A stretch of 64,000 nucleotides of DNA from Viscum album (GCA_963277665.1 OY728152.1:1188926357-1188990356), one strand, 5' to 3'. Shown: positions 39,516 to 50,836, numbered from the stretch's first letter. Made by a program: numbers and translations. Notes: generated from the sequence alone by a model not told the origin.

Positions 39516-40832
39516 GAGAACATGGTTTTGAAAGAACAGGGATTTTTGTCCAAAGAGAGAGGTATTGTCGAACTTTCTTAAAAATTAATTATGAATCAAC
39601 TTATGTAGAAAAGAGTTAAAAAATAGTACCAATACATTAATATATCTTGAATATATATATTATAATATAATTCTTGAGTTCTCTTGAGATATTTATCAAA
39701 ATATTTCATTGATTGAAGCATAATCATAAACAATCACGATAAGTGGTGAGATTGCAACTATAAATGGTTTCCAATTTGGAAACAATAAATCAAAACAAAA
39801 TGGATATAACAACATTACATGAAGCTCAAAACACCTTAAAAATAATTATATTCATGATATAACATTCAAAAGTTCATATATAAACCTAGTGTAAAAATGT
39901 ATTTGAACAACATAGCATGTGTCTTAAAGATGGAAAATTTGAGACAAAATTACAATACCGATTTGGTAACATTTGAAACAAAAAACCCCATTAAATAAAT
40001 ATCATAAAATGGAAATGTAAATACCCATAAATTTTATTATAATAATAATAGAATACATATAGGGATAGTATAAACACTTCATATACAAAATGAGTGGTGA
40101 ATAAGACACGTATCTCACAAAAACAAAATGTGATATTAAATTCCCTTACCTTATGTCTTGACTCTATTCCAACTCGTACAAACCTCCTATATGATAAATA
40201 TAATTTTATTATACATACTTTATAGATCAATATTCTTATATTTAATACCATATATGGTTTTATTATGGAATATATTACCCTCTTATTAACAAATCCATGT
40301 TAAGGTTTCGCTTCAGGTAATATCCACTTTGTTTTTTTTTCTTGTGTCTTAATTTGTTATTTTTTTGTCCTTATAATTATATCGTGATTTAAGCAATGTA
40401 AAACCTGATAAAAATATTATTTATAGTGATTATATATATATATATATAATAAATATAATATAGAAATTTGGACCCCTCGCTCGTTATCGGAGCGTGGAAC
40501 GGATAAATTAAATAATTAATTTATTCATTTAATGACTTAACTAAAGTATCTCTTAAATAGTGGCTTGGACTGGAAAACGGAGGGCACCGTTGAGTCCAGA
40601 ACATGTTGTTTACCCTAGGAGGGGTGTAAGTTTCGTAGGCGGGGCCCTTTTGTGAAAAAAAGGCCCCAGGGGCATTTTCGTAATTTGGCGGCTTTGGGCC
40701 TTCAGTTTTATAACTTTTGAACTGGGCCTCAGATTAAAATTCTGAGACCGGCTTTGCGTTCATAGAGTAGTTTTTATCCTAGGTGAGGCTTAATCCCGAC
40801 CCCGCCGGGAGTTCGGGTTCGGGCCGACGGGT

Positions 40833-40895
40833 GGGTGGTTAAGTGTTTTCTATTTAAACACTTAACCCACCCCTCTCCTCTCCCTATTCTTCCCT
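40833..40895 (+). promoter_or_regulatory. LTR core promoter: TATA-like box inside an inverted repeat
   Basis: TATTTAAA (40,851-40,858) is followed by a CT-rich stretch (40,866-40,895) such as often surrounds plant transcription starts. The box lies between inverted arms 40,833-40,848 and 40,856-40,872 (16-bp arm, one extra C on the right). In the 3' LTR the box is at 47,892-47,899, but the left arm has mutated ('taaaggttt' for 'taagtgttt'). Confidence 0.45.
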
Positions 40896-41589
40896 GGTTC
40901 CAAAAGCTCCCAATGATGAAGGAGGAAGCTCCTCCTCTCCTCCTCCCCTCCGGCATGGAAAAGGCAAGGCGGCAGACCCTCTGTGAAGCGTCGGGCAATG
41001 CCCTTGCAGGTAAGATCGTTGCGGTTTCAATTTTAATTTCCGCACCAACTTTGAGCTCGATTATATGTGTCGATTTGCTATTAAATTTTTGAACAAATCC
41101 CATGGTCATGTGCTATAAATTCTATCCTTTACAACTCAACTTTCAGTTAGTAAATCGGAGTTCAGAGGAGGTCGCGGTTGTTTGGTGATGTTTGCGGGTT
41201 TTGGTAGTGTTTCCCGGCGGGTTCTGGCGGTCCGGCGAACTTCGGCGCGGCGGCGGCTCGATTCCAGTGGGCTACGGGGGCGGCGGCGCGAGGCCAGGCG
41301 GAGGCGTGAGGTGGTGTCGGTCAGGCATCAGGCGGACGGCACGCTAGGGTGAGGCGAGGTCAGCCGAGGCTCGCGGGTGGCGAGCGAGCCCCAGGCAGAG
41401 GCGCTCTGCGGCGCGGAGCGGAGGCCGGGGTCACGTCGTGCGACCCCGTGGCCAGACCGAGAACCGCCTTTGGTGGGTCTCCGCGTGGAAAACATCCGTC
41501 TGTCCAGCGTCGTTCGATGGCTCCATTTTTTTTAAAAAATAAGAAAAAAAATTAAAATAAAAATAAAAAAATTAAAAAAAAGGTTTATA

Positions 41590-41651
41590 ATAATATTTAT
41601 AATAATATTATTATTATTATTATTGAAATGATTTATTTATCATAAATCATT
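41590..41651. repeat. ATT-rich microsatellite plus perfect hairpin in the 5' LTR
   Basis: (TTA)n at about 41,605-41,623 is followed by a perfect 10-bp inverted repeat, AATGATTTAT (41,627-41,636) and ATAAATCATT (41,642-41,651), with a 5-base loop. The same hairpin is at 48,658-48,682 in the 3' LTR, where the TTA run is longer. Confidence 0.75.
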
Positions 41652-43258
41652 CGCAGGGCGCCCGATTTTGGCACCGTCTGTGGCGACGTGTCCCTTAAAT
41701 TGAGACGGAGATTTTGAGATGGTCTCGGAAATTTGTAATTCCCGAGACAAGGGGATCGGGGCGCGACACAATGTCAAGTGGTTTGACGTTCTTCCGGGAG
41801 ATCTTGTTTTGGATGAAGCGGACGCGTCCGACGTCCGTTTTGAGCGTCGTCAGCGGCGTTGGGACCCTCGTGCTGAGACGAAGTTTTCCAGTGTGTTTTT
41901 GGGCGTTGAAGCCGGAGTTGAGGCATGGGCCCCATGGCCCGTCTTTTAAGCTGCGAGTATCGTTTAACAACTTTTTCATCAGACGTCCGTTTGGGGCGTG
42001 CGAGCAGTCGTTTTGGGGTGTTTTTCAGAGGGCATTGCATTGGCGCAATCTGCCCACTGTATTTCCGCACGATGGTGCGGGCCCCACGAGGACCGTTTCG
42101 GGTGTTGACGATGATTTCCAGCATTATCACTGGGTGTCCGTTTCGGACAAGTGAATAGTACATCTTGTGTATTTTTTTGAGAGATTGCAGCTCTGCGATC
42201 CGTTCATTGTGCTTCGGGACCGGGATACGGGTCCCACGTAGCACCGCTCGTGTGTAGTACGACGAAATGCATCTTTTTCTCTGGACCTCTGTTCCACACA
42301 AGTAAGAAGTCAATTCGACGTGTCTTTCCAAGGGCATTACGATGGTGTAGTTCGCCCGACATTTTTTGGGGACGTGGTGTGGGTCCCACCCGACCATGCT
42401 ACGGTGAATAGTACCTTTTTCACTAGGTTTCCATTTTGGGTGATTGAGTAGTCAATCCCATGTTTTTTTCCGAGGGGATCGCAGTGGTGTGATCTGTTTT
42501 TTCAGTTTCGGGATATTGTGGTTGGTCCCACACGGGTTGGTTACGGTGAATACTACCATTTTCACCGGTTGACTGTTTCGGGTGAGTAAGTAGTCTATCT
42601 CGCGTGTTTTGTCACGAGGATTATAACGGTATGATCTGTTTGGTATTTCGGAGCCTCTTGCGCGATCTTATTAAATGTGGAAGCAAAAAAGGTGTACCAT
42701 TGGAGGTTCTTCCTGCAGTGTTTCCAGAGAACCATTGGCGTGTGATCGCGTTCACTCTTGGAAGAGTGAAGTGAATACTGGAAGAGATGTAGTTTGTTGT
42801 GCCTCATCCATTGAGGTGGAAAGTTTAAGTTGTTACATTTACGCCTTCACGTTGATGTTGGGGGCCCTGTGCATGATAGCCTTTGGGCTGGAGAAGTAGA
42901 ATACTTTAGGAGTATGCGAGAATGCTGGGAGGTACATGTGGTTGTTTGTACCCGAGAACGTTTGTGCGCTTGGTTGGGATTGACTTGGGGACACACGTCG
43001 TGGGGGCCCCAGGTGCGTTTCGTGTACTGATTTGCATACTTTTGACCTCTTGCGATGTAGAGTGTCCCTCAGTTCTCGATTGTTGACCATCGGGGATGAG
43101 TTTTTTCCCTGGCTCTGTGCTCGATGGTTTAGATTAGCAGGGTTGAGTGGTTTCCCCTGGTTTGTTCTGAATTCATGTGGTTGCGCAATACCCACTCCAT
43201 GTTCGGTTGGCCAGTGTTGCACCATCCAGTAGAGATGGCCAGAGCAGTTCTGGGTATA

Positions 43259-43806
43259 CCCTCCAGCGGGGCTGGGGAGTGGGTTCCTCATTGAATTCTT
43301 CAGGTTTACCCTCCACCAGGGCTGGGCAGTGGGTTGTTCATGGACTTATCAGGGTTTACCCTCTAGAAGAGACTAGGCAGTGGGTCACCCGACGAATCTT
43401 GAGGGTCTACCCTCTAGAAGGGCTGGGTAGTGGGTGTCTGTCATCTTGTTTTAGGTCTATCCTCCAGCAGGGCTCGGCAGTGGGTCTTCTGTCGACTTGT
43501 TCTGGGTCTACCCTCCAGCATGGATGGGCAGTGGGTGGCCCGTTGACATCTTCAAGGTCTACCCTCAAGCAGGGCTGGGCAGTGGGTCACCTAATGACTT
43601 ATTCCAGGTTTACTCTCCCGCGGGGCTGGGAAGTGGGTCGCCTGATGATGTATTATGGTTTACCCTCAAGCAGGGCTGGGCAGTGGGTCACCTGATATCT
43701 TATTAGGGTTTACCCTCCAGCAGGGCTGGGCAGTAGGTCACCCGATATCATATTATTAATTACCCTCCAATAGGGATGGGCAGTGGGTCACCCATTGACA
43801 TTCCAG
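43259..43806. repeat. 50-bp minisatellite, 11 units, in the 5' LTR
   Basis: Eleven head-to-tail units of 50-51 bp, most starting 'ccctccagcagggctgggca' and continuing 'gtgggtcacc'. Units vary in the second half ('cgatatcttattagggttta' in the later ones). The 3' LTR has the same number of units at 50,291-50,836. A long frame across the array exists only because many units are 51 bases. Confidence 0.9.
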
Positions 43807-45066
43807 ACTTAGTCCTTTCTATGAGGCTAGTCTGTGGCTTTCCTCCGTGATTACCAGAGCAGGACCCTTGGGTGTACGGGTCAGTGATGGAACGACCTTG
43901 TCTTTGAGGAGACCTCTCGACTACGGGGCAGTGACGAGGTGTGGGTTGACTTATCTCGGAACTCTCAAGTATGAGGGGTTCTTTCCCCCATCGAGACGCG
44001 TCCTTGTGACGTGACCAAAAACCGTGCGGTTGAGTCAGTGTCGTCCAAAGAGGATAGTGTTGAGGTGCGGTGGTTTGGGCCCCTTGACTTTTAGTTCAGG
44101 GCAGACGTACGGGATGATGGGCATCGATGGTGTTTACTTCTCGGACTGTTGGAGACTCACTTTCTTGGGCTGAGCTACGAGATAGAGATCTCATTATGAG
44201 TTTGTTTGGGCTTCTTTTTGAGCATATATATATGTATATACCTTGTTCGATTACCCACTTCTTGGGCTTGGTTACTCTCCCACCAGGAGAGGCAAAGACG
44301 CGCAGGGTATTCCATGTGCTTTTCGTGTCTAGCTTCTCGTGGTTAGACGAGTCTACTCTCCTGCTATAGGTTACGAAGTCTCGACGAGAAGTTCATGTTC
44401 TCACCATTTACAGCTCCTTGCATTTGGACGAGTCTACTTCCTACCTCTTGTTGGGTTGAGCTTTACTATTTACTTCACTCGTTGTTGTACTTCTATTCTA
44501 TTCCCTGTTCGATCTACTTCTCACCCTTTGGTGACTACTTTGTTGCTCCCTCGAGCCTTCTGGGTATCCTACTGAGTATTTTTATACTCACCCCTTCTTG
44601 GGCTTTGCCCACAATTGGTGTGGCCTTGAAGACGACAGACAAGTTGGTCGTGACTTCAGTGGAGCGTAGGAGTTTAGGAGCTTGGACAGCGTGTGGTGGT
44701 CATAGTTGCATTCCAGGTGGGGAACCCTTCCGTGTTTTTTTCTTTTGTTCACCCGTTGCCCGGTTGTGGCACCTTTCTTGATGGGCGCATGTTTTTTCAC
44801 TTTTCTTTTCAATTTATCTTCAGCACTTTCTTTGTACATTTAGAGGTCGATGCACATTTTGGTTTATTTATAGCAGTTTCCCCTTTTCTTTTCTTTTTAC
44901 TCTGCACTTTTGCATTGATTGTTTTGCGTGTGTGTGTGTACAGGTGCTTAGGCAAAGGCCTACCCGGGTTGTTGTGCCTTCGGCACTGGTCGCTAACCCC
45001 TGGCCTATGGAGGCGGCCTTAGGGTAGTTACAGATCAAGCTCGGGTAGGGTCGGGTCGTGAAAAAG

Positions 45067-45078
45067 TGGTATCAATGG
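45067..45078 (+). promoter_or_regulatory. primer-binding site of the Tekay-like element
   Basis: TGGTATCAATGG, three bases after the LTR end. The first eight bases equal the usual initiator tRNA-Met site, and the rest has drifted. Confidence 0.8.
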
Positions 45079-45389
45079 TTGTTCGTTTCTTGGGACATTG
45101 TTCGGACTTCCCTAAAATAAAAGGAATTGGTTGAGATTTAGGGAAACAGTTTTAATGTGTCTCGAGAGCGTATCTCAGGCCAGGGAGTCCAGTGAAGGTG
45201 CAACTTCCGATGTATCCACTCACCAGGATCTTGATAACCAGCTTGTCGACTCAGCATGCCGAGACACTCGTTGTAGGGAAAATTGATTTGTGCATCACAT
45301 AGGATTGATTCTTTCACTGTCCCTCTTGAGTCATCTCCCCATCATTGTTATTGGTATATACATATATTATCATGTGACTGCGGCACTCC

Positions 45390-46330
45390 TTGATAATATT
45401 CCGGAAGTCTCCGCGAAGACAGCCCGCTTGGATACCGGCTTTGGTTCATAATGATGACCCTGTGAGCTACGAGGCCACATTCCAGGACCCATCATGCGAG
45501 CCCCTTTCTCCTGGTGGGCTGGTAGCAGCACCCCCACCTGTTGACCAGCAGACAGCTTCAGCAGAGCAGACTGAGCTTTAGCAAAGGTTGATCATGCTCT
45601 ATGAGTTCCAGCGGCAGAGACCGCTGAGGTTCAGAGGTGAGCCAGACCCTCACACATCAGAGGTTTGGCTCGAGACAGTGGTTCTCCTTTTCAGGCCTGC
45701 GCAGACGCCAGCAGATCTTATGGTGGCTTTGGCGGCCAGCCTTTTTTTGCGGGGCATCTTGGCGTTGGTGGAGTCTGGTGACTCGGTTTCTTAAAGATTT
45801 GTCGCTTTCATGGGGAGACTTTTAGTTGTTGTTCTGTGAGGAGTTTTTTCCCTCCTTCTTTCGCTCCGTTCGGATTCAAGAGCTCCTACGGTTTCATCAG
45901 GGAGGGATGACGGTGGCCGAGTACGTGGCTAGTTTCGCAGACTGGGCACGCTTTTACCCGAACTTGGTCCACGATGATAACTTCCAAGAGTGAAAGTTCG
46001 AGCAGGGTCGCCGTATATAGATTTGTGTTGTCATAGTACCCTTGGGAATTTCCGCATATGCCGAGGTGCTAGAGAAGGCGCTCGTGACAGAGAGCTTCCT
46101 GTCACGTTCTAGAGTTGGTGATGGTAGCAGGCACATTAGAGTTGAGACGTCTATCGCAGCTAGCGCGCATTGGCAAGAAGAACCTCCACACAGGTGGCTT
46201 TCTGACAACTGGACTCAGGTGCATGGTCATACACCACAGTGGTGTTAGAGGGCACCAGTGAAGCCCAAATAGAGTCGGTTCTATACTTGCAATGGGCGAG
46301 GTCACCTGGCACAGGACTGCCCGACTAGGC
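45390..46330 (+). pseudogene. broken gag of the Tekay-like element
   Basis: Gag forms the virus-like particle that packages element RNA. The N-terminal part runs from about 45,390 in one frame to about 45,760, with a stop at 45,582-45,584. It contains 'FRGEPDPHTSEVWLE', the conserved start of the plant gag domain, and 'LAASLFLRG'. The reading frame then shifts by one near 45,750-45,765, close to a 7-T run at 45,742-45,748. In the new frame come W-W at 45,766-45,771 and 'TVAEYVASFADWARF' from 45,910, with stops after 45,823 and near 45,990. A CCHC zinc knuckle at 46,279-46,320 has 'FYTCNGRGHLAQDC': the first Cys is replaced by Phe, while the second Cys, His and last Cys keep the spacing. Non-functional. 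Confidence 0.85.
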
Positions 46331-46984
46331 ATGCAGAGAGCTTCGGGCAGGCAGCAGGTGCACCACCACGATAGAGGCAGCGCCGTGATCGGAGTAGTAA
46401 CCAGAGAAGTGGTCCTAGCAGAGGAGCGGGAGGATGTGGTAGTGGGGGACGGCTCTGCGAGGTCTTCTTATCACCACTAGGCAGTCCACGACTGGCTCTA
46501 GGAGATGAAAGTTGGGACCGCAGATAGCCGCGAGCTTTGGATGTATATGATCATGCAGAGCATGAGTAGATAAGAGGTACGCTCTACTGGTCTTCTACTT
46601 TTTTCAGTATAATTGTTAGACTCTGTGTGTGGAATGATTTTCCCCCTGCTCCTTCTTTGAGGTGTTACCAGGGTGACGCAAGGCATCCGGTGTAACCCTG
46701 TGTTGGTAATGTAAAAGGCGTGGGACATTTTTCTCTAGTCGATGGTGTCGACTCCTTCTCCTTTTGATCGTGTAATAGATTCTTGGTTGTGGGACATCGA
46801 ATTTGGAACCTTGCGTGACCAGATATCCTTGGGTGTTTCACCATATGGATATTCTGAAAGAGGGAATCACCGGGCCTTGTTCCAGGTGCGGTCGATGACT
46901 CCCGTCGCGGAGTGCGACGTATAGGTTTGGTCGGGGATGTGAGCTACCCCGAGGTCCTTCAGACCATTTGAGACCGTGCAGAGG
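46331..46984 (+). other. unassigned stretch between gag and the integrase remnant
   Basis: About 650 bp. Just after the zinc knuckle the same frame is rich in Gly, Arg and Ser, as in the gag-protease linker. After about 46,500 I cannot assign anything. The protease, reverse transcriptase, RNase H and most of integrase, normally about 3 kb, are not here. Confidence 0.5.
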
Positions 46985-47258
46985 GATGGCGAGGTTCCCT
47001 GCCGCCTTTCCCTAACCCCAAAGGCTGGATTGGGAGCATGACGTCTCCCACGTGACTCACCCGAGAAGAGGTGTGCATGCTCATATGCACGACATTGGTG
47101 AGGGCAGACCTCACGTGAATGTATCAATCCTTTGGTCATTGTGCGGTGGCGCAAAGCTATGCCAGAGTTCTTCTGGGTACGGGAGAGCCAGGTGTGGGAT
47201 TAGTTCCCTGAGTTGTTCCCTAGTTTTTCTTTTCGGGGACGAAAATCTTGAAGGAGGG
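46985..47258 (+). pseudogene. integrase C-terminal remnant of pol
   Basis: From 47,037 the frame reads HDVSHV, resembling the conserved 'V-H-x-V-F-H-V-S-x-L' block at the integrase C terminus of Ty3/gypsy pol. Further on, in a different frame, 47,129-47,185 reads 'PLVIVRWRK' then 'FFWVRESQVWD', where the 'W-x-x-E' and '(Y/F)-P-E-L-F' end of pol would lie, with 'FPELF' following a stop at 47,198. The last bases before the LTR ('ggggacgaaaatcttgaagg') match the usual pol-to-polypurine transition. At least one frame change and one stop are present. Any chromodomain is too decayed to call. Confidence 0.6.
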
Positions 47259-47260
47259 AA
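47251..47260 (+). promoter_or_regulatory. polypurine tract
   Basis: AAGGAGGGAA, directly followed by TGATTTAAG. It primes plus-strand DNA synthesis and by position sets the 3' LTR start at 47,261. Confidence 0.75.
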
Positions 47261-48619
47261 TGATTTAAGAACCTGGTTTTTACTGCGAAAGACTTTGGAG
47301 GATTCTTGATGTTATTCCAGAGTAGCGCCCTCAGACGACATGCAATTCTGAGCCTCGGAGTTGCCAGATCAGTGCGTTCACACTGAGAATGCCAAATAAA
47401 TGGGATAAATCCTAAACCGAGTTTAGGATCAGACATCTGAGTGAACGGATGGGTCTAGAATGGTGTGTTTACCCTAGGAATGATATAAAACATGTCGGCA
47501 CGGGACGTTTGGACCCCTCCCCCGCTATCGGAGTGTGGAACGGATAAATTAAATAATTAATTTATTTGTTTAACGGTTTAACTCAAGTATCTCTTAAACG
47601 GTGGCTCAGATTCGAAAACTGAGGGCACTATTGAGTCTAGAATGTGTTTTTTACCCTAGGATGGGTGAAAGTTTTGCGGGCGCAGCTCGATTGTGAAAAA
47701 AAGGCCCCAGGGGCGTTTTTGTAATTTGGCAGCTTTGGGCGTTCTCTTTTATAACTTTTGAACGGGGCCTTGGAATAAAATTATGATACCACCATTGCTT
47801 TCAGAGTGTGTTTTTTATCCTAGGGGAGGCTTAATCCCGACCTCGTCGGGAGTTCGGGTTCGTGACGACGGGCGGGTGGTTAAAGGTTTTCTATTTAAAC
47901 ACTTAACCCACCCCTCTCCTCTCCCCATTCTTCCCTGGTGCCAGTAGCCCCCAAAGACGAAGGAGGAAGCTCCTCCTCTCCTCCTCCCCTCCGGCAAGCC
48001 AAAGTCATGGCGGAGGACCCTCTGTGATGCATCGGGAAATGCCCTCGGAGGTAGGATCGTTGCAGTTTCAATTTTTATTACCTCACCTATTTTGAGCTCG
48101 ATTATATGTGTCGATTTGCTGTTAAATCTTCGAAAAAATATCATGGTCGAGTAGTATAAATTCTAGCCTTTCCAACGCAACTTTCAGTTTGTAAATCAGA
48201 GTTTGGAGGAGGCCGCGGTTGTTTGGAAAAATTTGCGGGTTTTGGTGGTGTTTCCCGGCGGGTTCCGGCGGTCCGGCGAACTTCGGCGCGGCGGCGGCTC
48301 GGTTCCAGCGGGCGACGGTGGCAGTGACGCACGGCCCGGTGGAGGCGCGAGGCGGTGTCGGCCGGGCATCAGGCGGACGATGAGAGGGGGTGAGGCAGTG
48401 TCGGCAGGGGCGCGCGGGTGGCGAGCGTGCGCCAGGCGGAGGCGCTCCGCTGTGCGCAGCGGTGGCCGGGGTCGCCTCGTGCGACCCCGTGGCCAAACTG
48501 AGACGCACCTTTGGCGGGTCTACGCGTGGTAAACAGCCATCCGACCAGAGTCGGTCGGTGGTTCCTTTTTTTAAAAAAAGGAAAAAAATTAAAATAAAAA
48601 AAATGTTTATAATAATAAT

Positions 48620-48624
48620 CATAA

Positions 48625-48655
<31 letters not shown>

Positions 48656-48682
48656 GAAATGATTTATTTATCATAAATCATT
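48620..48682. repeat. ATT microsatellite plus hairpin in the 3' LTR
   Basis: (ATT)n of about 30 bases, then the same 10-bp inverted repeat as in the 5' LTR at 48,658-48,667 and 48,673-48,682. The run is longer than in the 5' LTR, as expected from slippage after insertion. Confidence 0.8.
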
Positions 48683-50290
48683 CGCAGGGCGCCCGATTTG
48701 GGCACCGTCTGCGGCGATGCGTCTCTTAAATTGAGATAGATATTTTGAGATGGTCTCGGTAATTTTTAATTTCCGAGACAAGGGGCTCGGGGCATGACAC
48801 GATGTTAAGTTGTGTGACGTTCTTCCATGAGATCTTGTTTTGGACGACGCGGACGCGTCCGACGTCCGTTTTGAGCGTCGTCAGCGGTGTTGTGACCCTG
48901 GTGTCGAGACAGAGTTTTCCAGTGTGGTTTTGGGCATTGAAGTTGGAGTTGAGGCATGGTACCCACGACCCATCTTTTAAGCTGCAAGTAGCATTTAACA
49001 ATTTTTTCATCGGACGTCCGTTTGGGTCGTGCGAGCAGTCGTTTTTGGGTGTTTTTCAGAGGGCATTGCATTGGCGCAACCTGCCAGCTATAATTCTGCA
49101 CGATGGTGCGGGCCCCAAGAGGGCCATTTCGGGTGTTGACGGTGATTTCTAGCTTTATCACCGGGCATCCATTTTGGGCAAGTGAATATTACATCTTGTG
49201 TAATTTTTCGAGAGGATCGCAGCGGTGCGATCCCTTCATTGTTCTTCGGGACCGGGATACAGGTCTCACGTAGCACCGCTCGTGTGCGGTACGAGGAAAT
49301 GCATATTTTTTTCGAGACATCTATTCCACGCAAGTATGCAGTCAATTTGACATATTTTTCCGAGTGCATTGCGATGGCGCAGTTCGCCCGACCTTTTTCA
49401 GGGAATTGTGTGGGTCCCACCCGACCCACCTACGGTGAATAGTACCTTTTTCACCGGGTGTCCATTTTGGGCGACTGAGTAGTCAATCCCATGTGTTTTT
49501 TCGAGGGGATCGCAGTTGTGTGATCTGTTTGTTCAGTTTCGGGATCTTGGGGTGGGCCCCACACGGGTTGGTTACGGTGAATAATACATTTTCCATCGGT
49601 TGACCATTTCGGGTGAGTAAGTAGTCTATCTCATGTGTTTTTCCACAAGGATTATAACGATATGATCTGTTTGGTTGTGCAAAGCCTCTTGCATGTTCTC
49701 ATTAAATGTGGAAGCATGAAAGGTGTACTGGTGGAGGTTCTTCCTACGGTTTTTGCAGAGAACCCTTGGCCTGTGACGGCGTTCACTCTTGGGAGAGTGA
49801 AGTGAATGCTGGAAGAGATGCAGTTGGCCATGCCTCAGCCGTTGAGGTGGAAAGTTTGAGTTGTTATGTTTATGCCTTCGCGTTGACGTTGGGGGCTATG
49901 TGCATGTTAGCCTTTGGGCTGGAGACGTGCCATACTTTGGGAGTATGCGAGAACGCTGGGAGGTACATGTGGTTGTTTGTACCAGAGAACGTTTGTGTGC
50001 TTGGTTAGGATTGACTTTGGGACACACATCGCGGGGGCCCCAGGTGCGTCTCGTGTTCTACTTTGTGTACTTTTGACCTCTCGCGACGTAGAGGGTCCCT
50101 TAGTTCTCGATTTTTGACCAGCAGGGTTGAATTTTTCCCCTGGCTCTGTACTCGATGGTTTAGATCAGCAGGGTTGAGTGGTTTCCCCTGGTTTGTTCCG
50201 GAGTTGGGTGGTTGTGCGATACCCAATCCGTGTTCGGTTTGCCAGTGTTGCACCATCCAGTAGAGATGGCCAGAGCAGTTCTAGGTTTAC

Positions 50291-50836
50291 CCTCCAGCGG
50301 GCCTGGGCAGTGGGTTCCTCATCGACTTCTTCGGGTTTACCCTCCTGTAGGGCTGTGAAATGGGTTGTTCATGGACTTCTCAGGGTTTACCCTCTAGCAG
50401 AGACTAGGAAGTGGGTCACCCGACGACTCTTGAGGGTCTACCATCCTGCAGGGTTGGGCAGTGGGTCGCCCATCATCTTGTTTCAGGTCTACCCTCCTGC
50501 AGGGCTAGGCAGTGGGTCGCCTTTCGACTTGTTCCGGGATTACCCTCCAGCAGGGCTGGGCAGTTGTTCGTTCGTCGAATTCTTCCAGGTCTACCCTCCA
50601 GCAAGGCTGGGCAGTGGGTCTCCTGACGACTTATTCTAGGTTTACCCACCCGCGGGGCTAGGCAGTGGGTTTCCTGATGATGTATTAGGGTTTACCCTCC
50701 AGCAGGGCTGGGCAGAGGGTCACCCGATATCTTATTAGGGTTTACCCTCCAGTTGGGCTGGGCAGTGGGTCACCCGATATCATATTATGAATTACCCTCC
50801 AGCAGGGTTGGGCAGTGGGTCACCCATTGACATTCT
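50291..50836. repeat. 50-bp minisatellite, 11 units, in the 3' LTR
   Basis: Unit-by-unit counterpart of 43,259-43,806. Equal unit number and matching unit-specific differences (e.g. 'catcttgttt' in unit 4, 'gatgatgtatta' in unit 8) show that the array was copied with the LTR and has not gained or lost units since. Confidence 0.9.

Larger units (their letters stand above)
37580..40466 (-). repeat. left part of a long-type minus-strand LTR (LTR G/D), split by the Tekay-like element
   Basis: Begins with the 'aaggaaacataaaaatggggtg' landmark near 37,824 (compare 9,870 and 19,040), then a minisatellite and a second tandem block. At 40,260-40,466 it matches 57,100-57,301 ('acaaatccatgttaagg' / 'acaattccatgttaag'). 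The match breaks at 40,467, where the Tekay-like LTR starts, and resumes at 52,101. Together with 53,233-55,065 it makes one LTR of about 4.7 kb. Confidence 0.55.
40467..45063 (+). repeat. 5' LTR, truncated at its 5' end (4.60 kb)
   Basis: Matches 47,508-52,100 from 'tttggacccctc' to 'gggtcgggtcgtga'. The 3' LTR has 247 more bases at its 5' end (47,261-47,507) that are absent here. The last bases are TGAAA against TGACA in the other LTR, so the canonical CA end has mutated. Confidence 0.85.

Noticed and set aside
41774..42397. 207-codon minus-strand frame in the 5' LTR
   Set aside because: The equivalent part of the 3' LTR is split into two shorter frames (48,805-49,161 and 49,088-49,429). 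There is no known domain, and it runs antisense to the element. GC-rich LTR DNA gives long chance frames.
43177..43695. 172-codon + frame, and its counterpart of 153 codons at 50,178-50,639
   Set aside because: Both are translations of the 50-51-bp minisatellite in the LTRs. The repeated Gly/Trp/Val-rich peptide follows from unit length, and the frame is not kept through all units.
43259..43806. Regularly spaced 50-bp repeats as a CRISPR array
   Set aside because: Units are head-to-tail with drifting sequence and no unique spacers of fixed length. There are no cas genes, the array lies inside an LTR and is duplicated in the partner LTR.
47261..47507. These 247 bp as internal sequence, with the true LTR starting at 47,508
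   Set aside because: The polypurine tract lies directly before 47,261, TG follows it, and no purine tract precedes 47,508. A truncated 5' LTR is the simpler reading, though not proven.
48122..48622. 166-codon Pro/Arg-rich minus-strand frame
   Set aside because: Arises from the GC-rich LTR leader. The matching 5' LTR region lacks it, and the composition is low-complexity.
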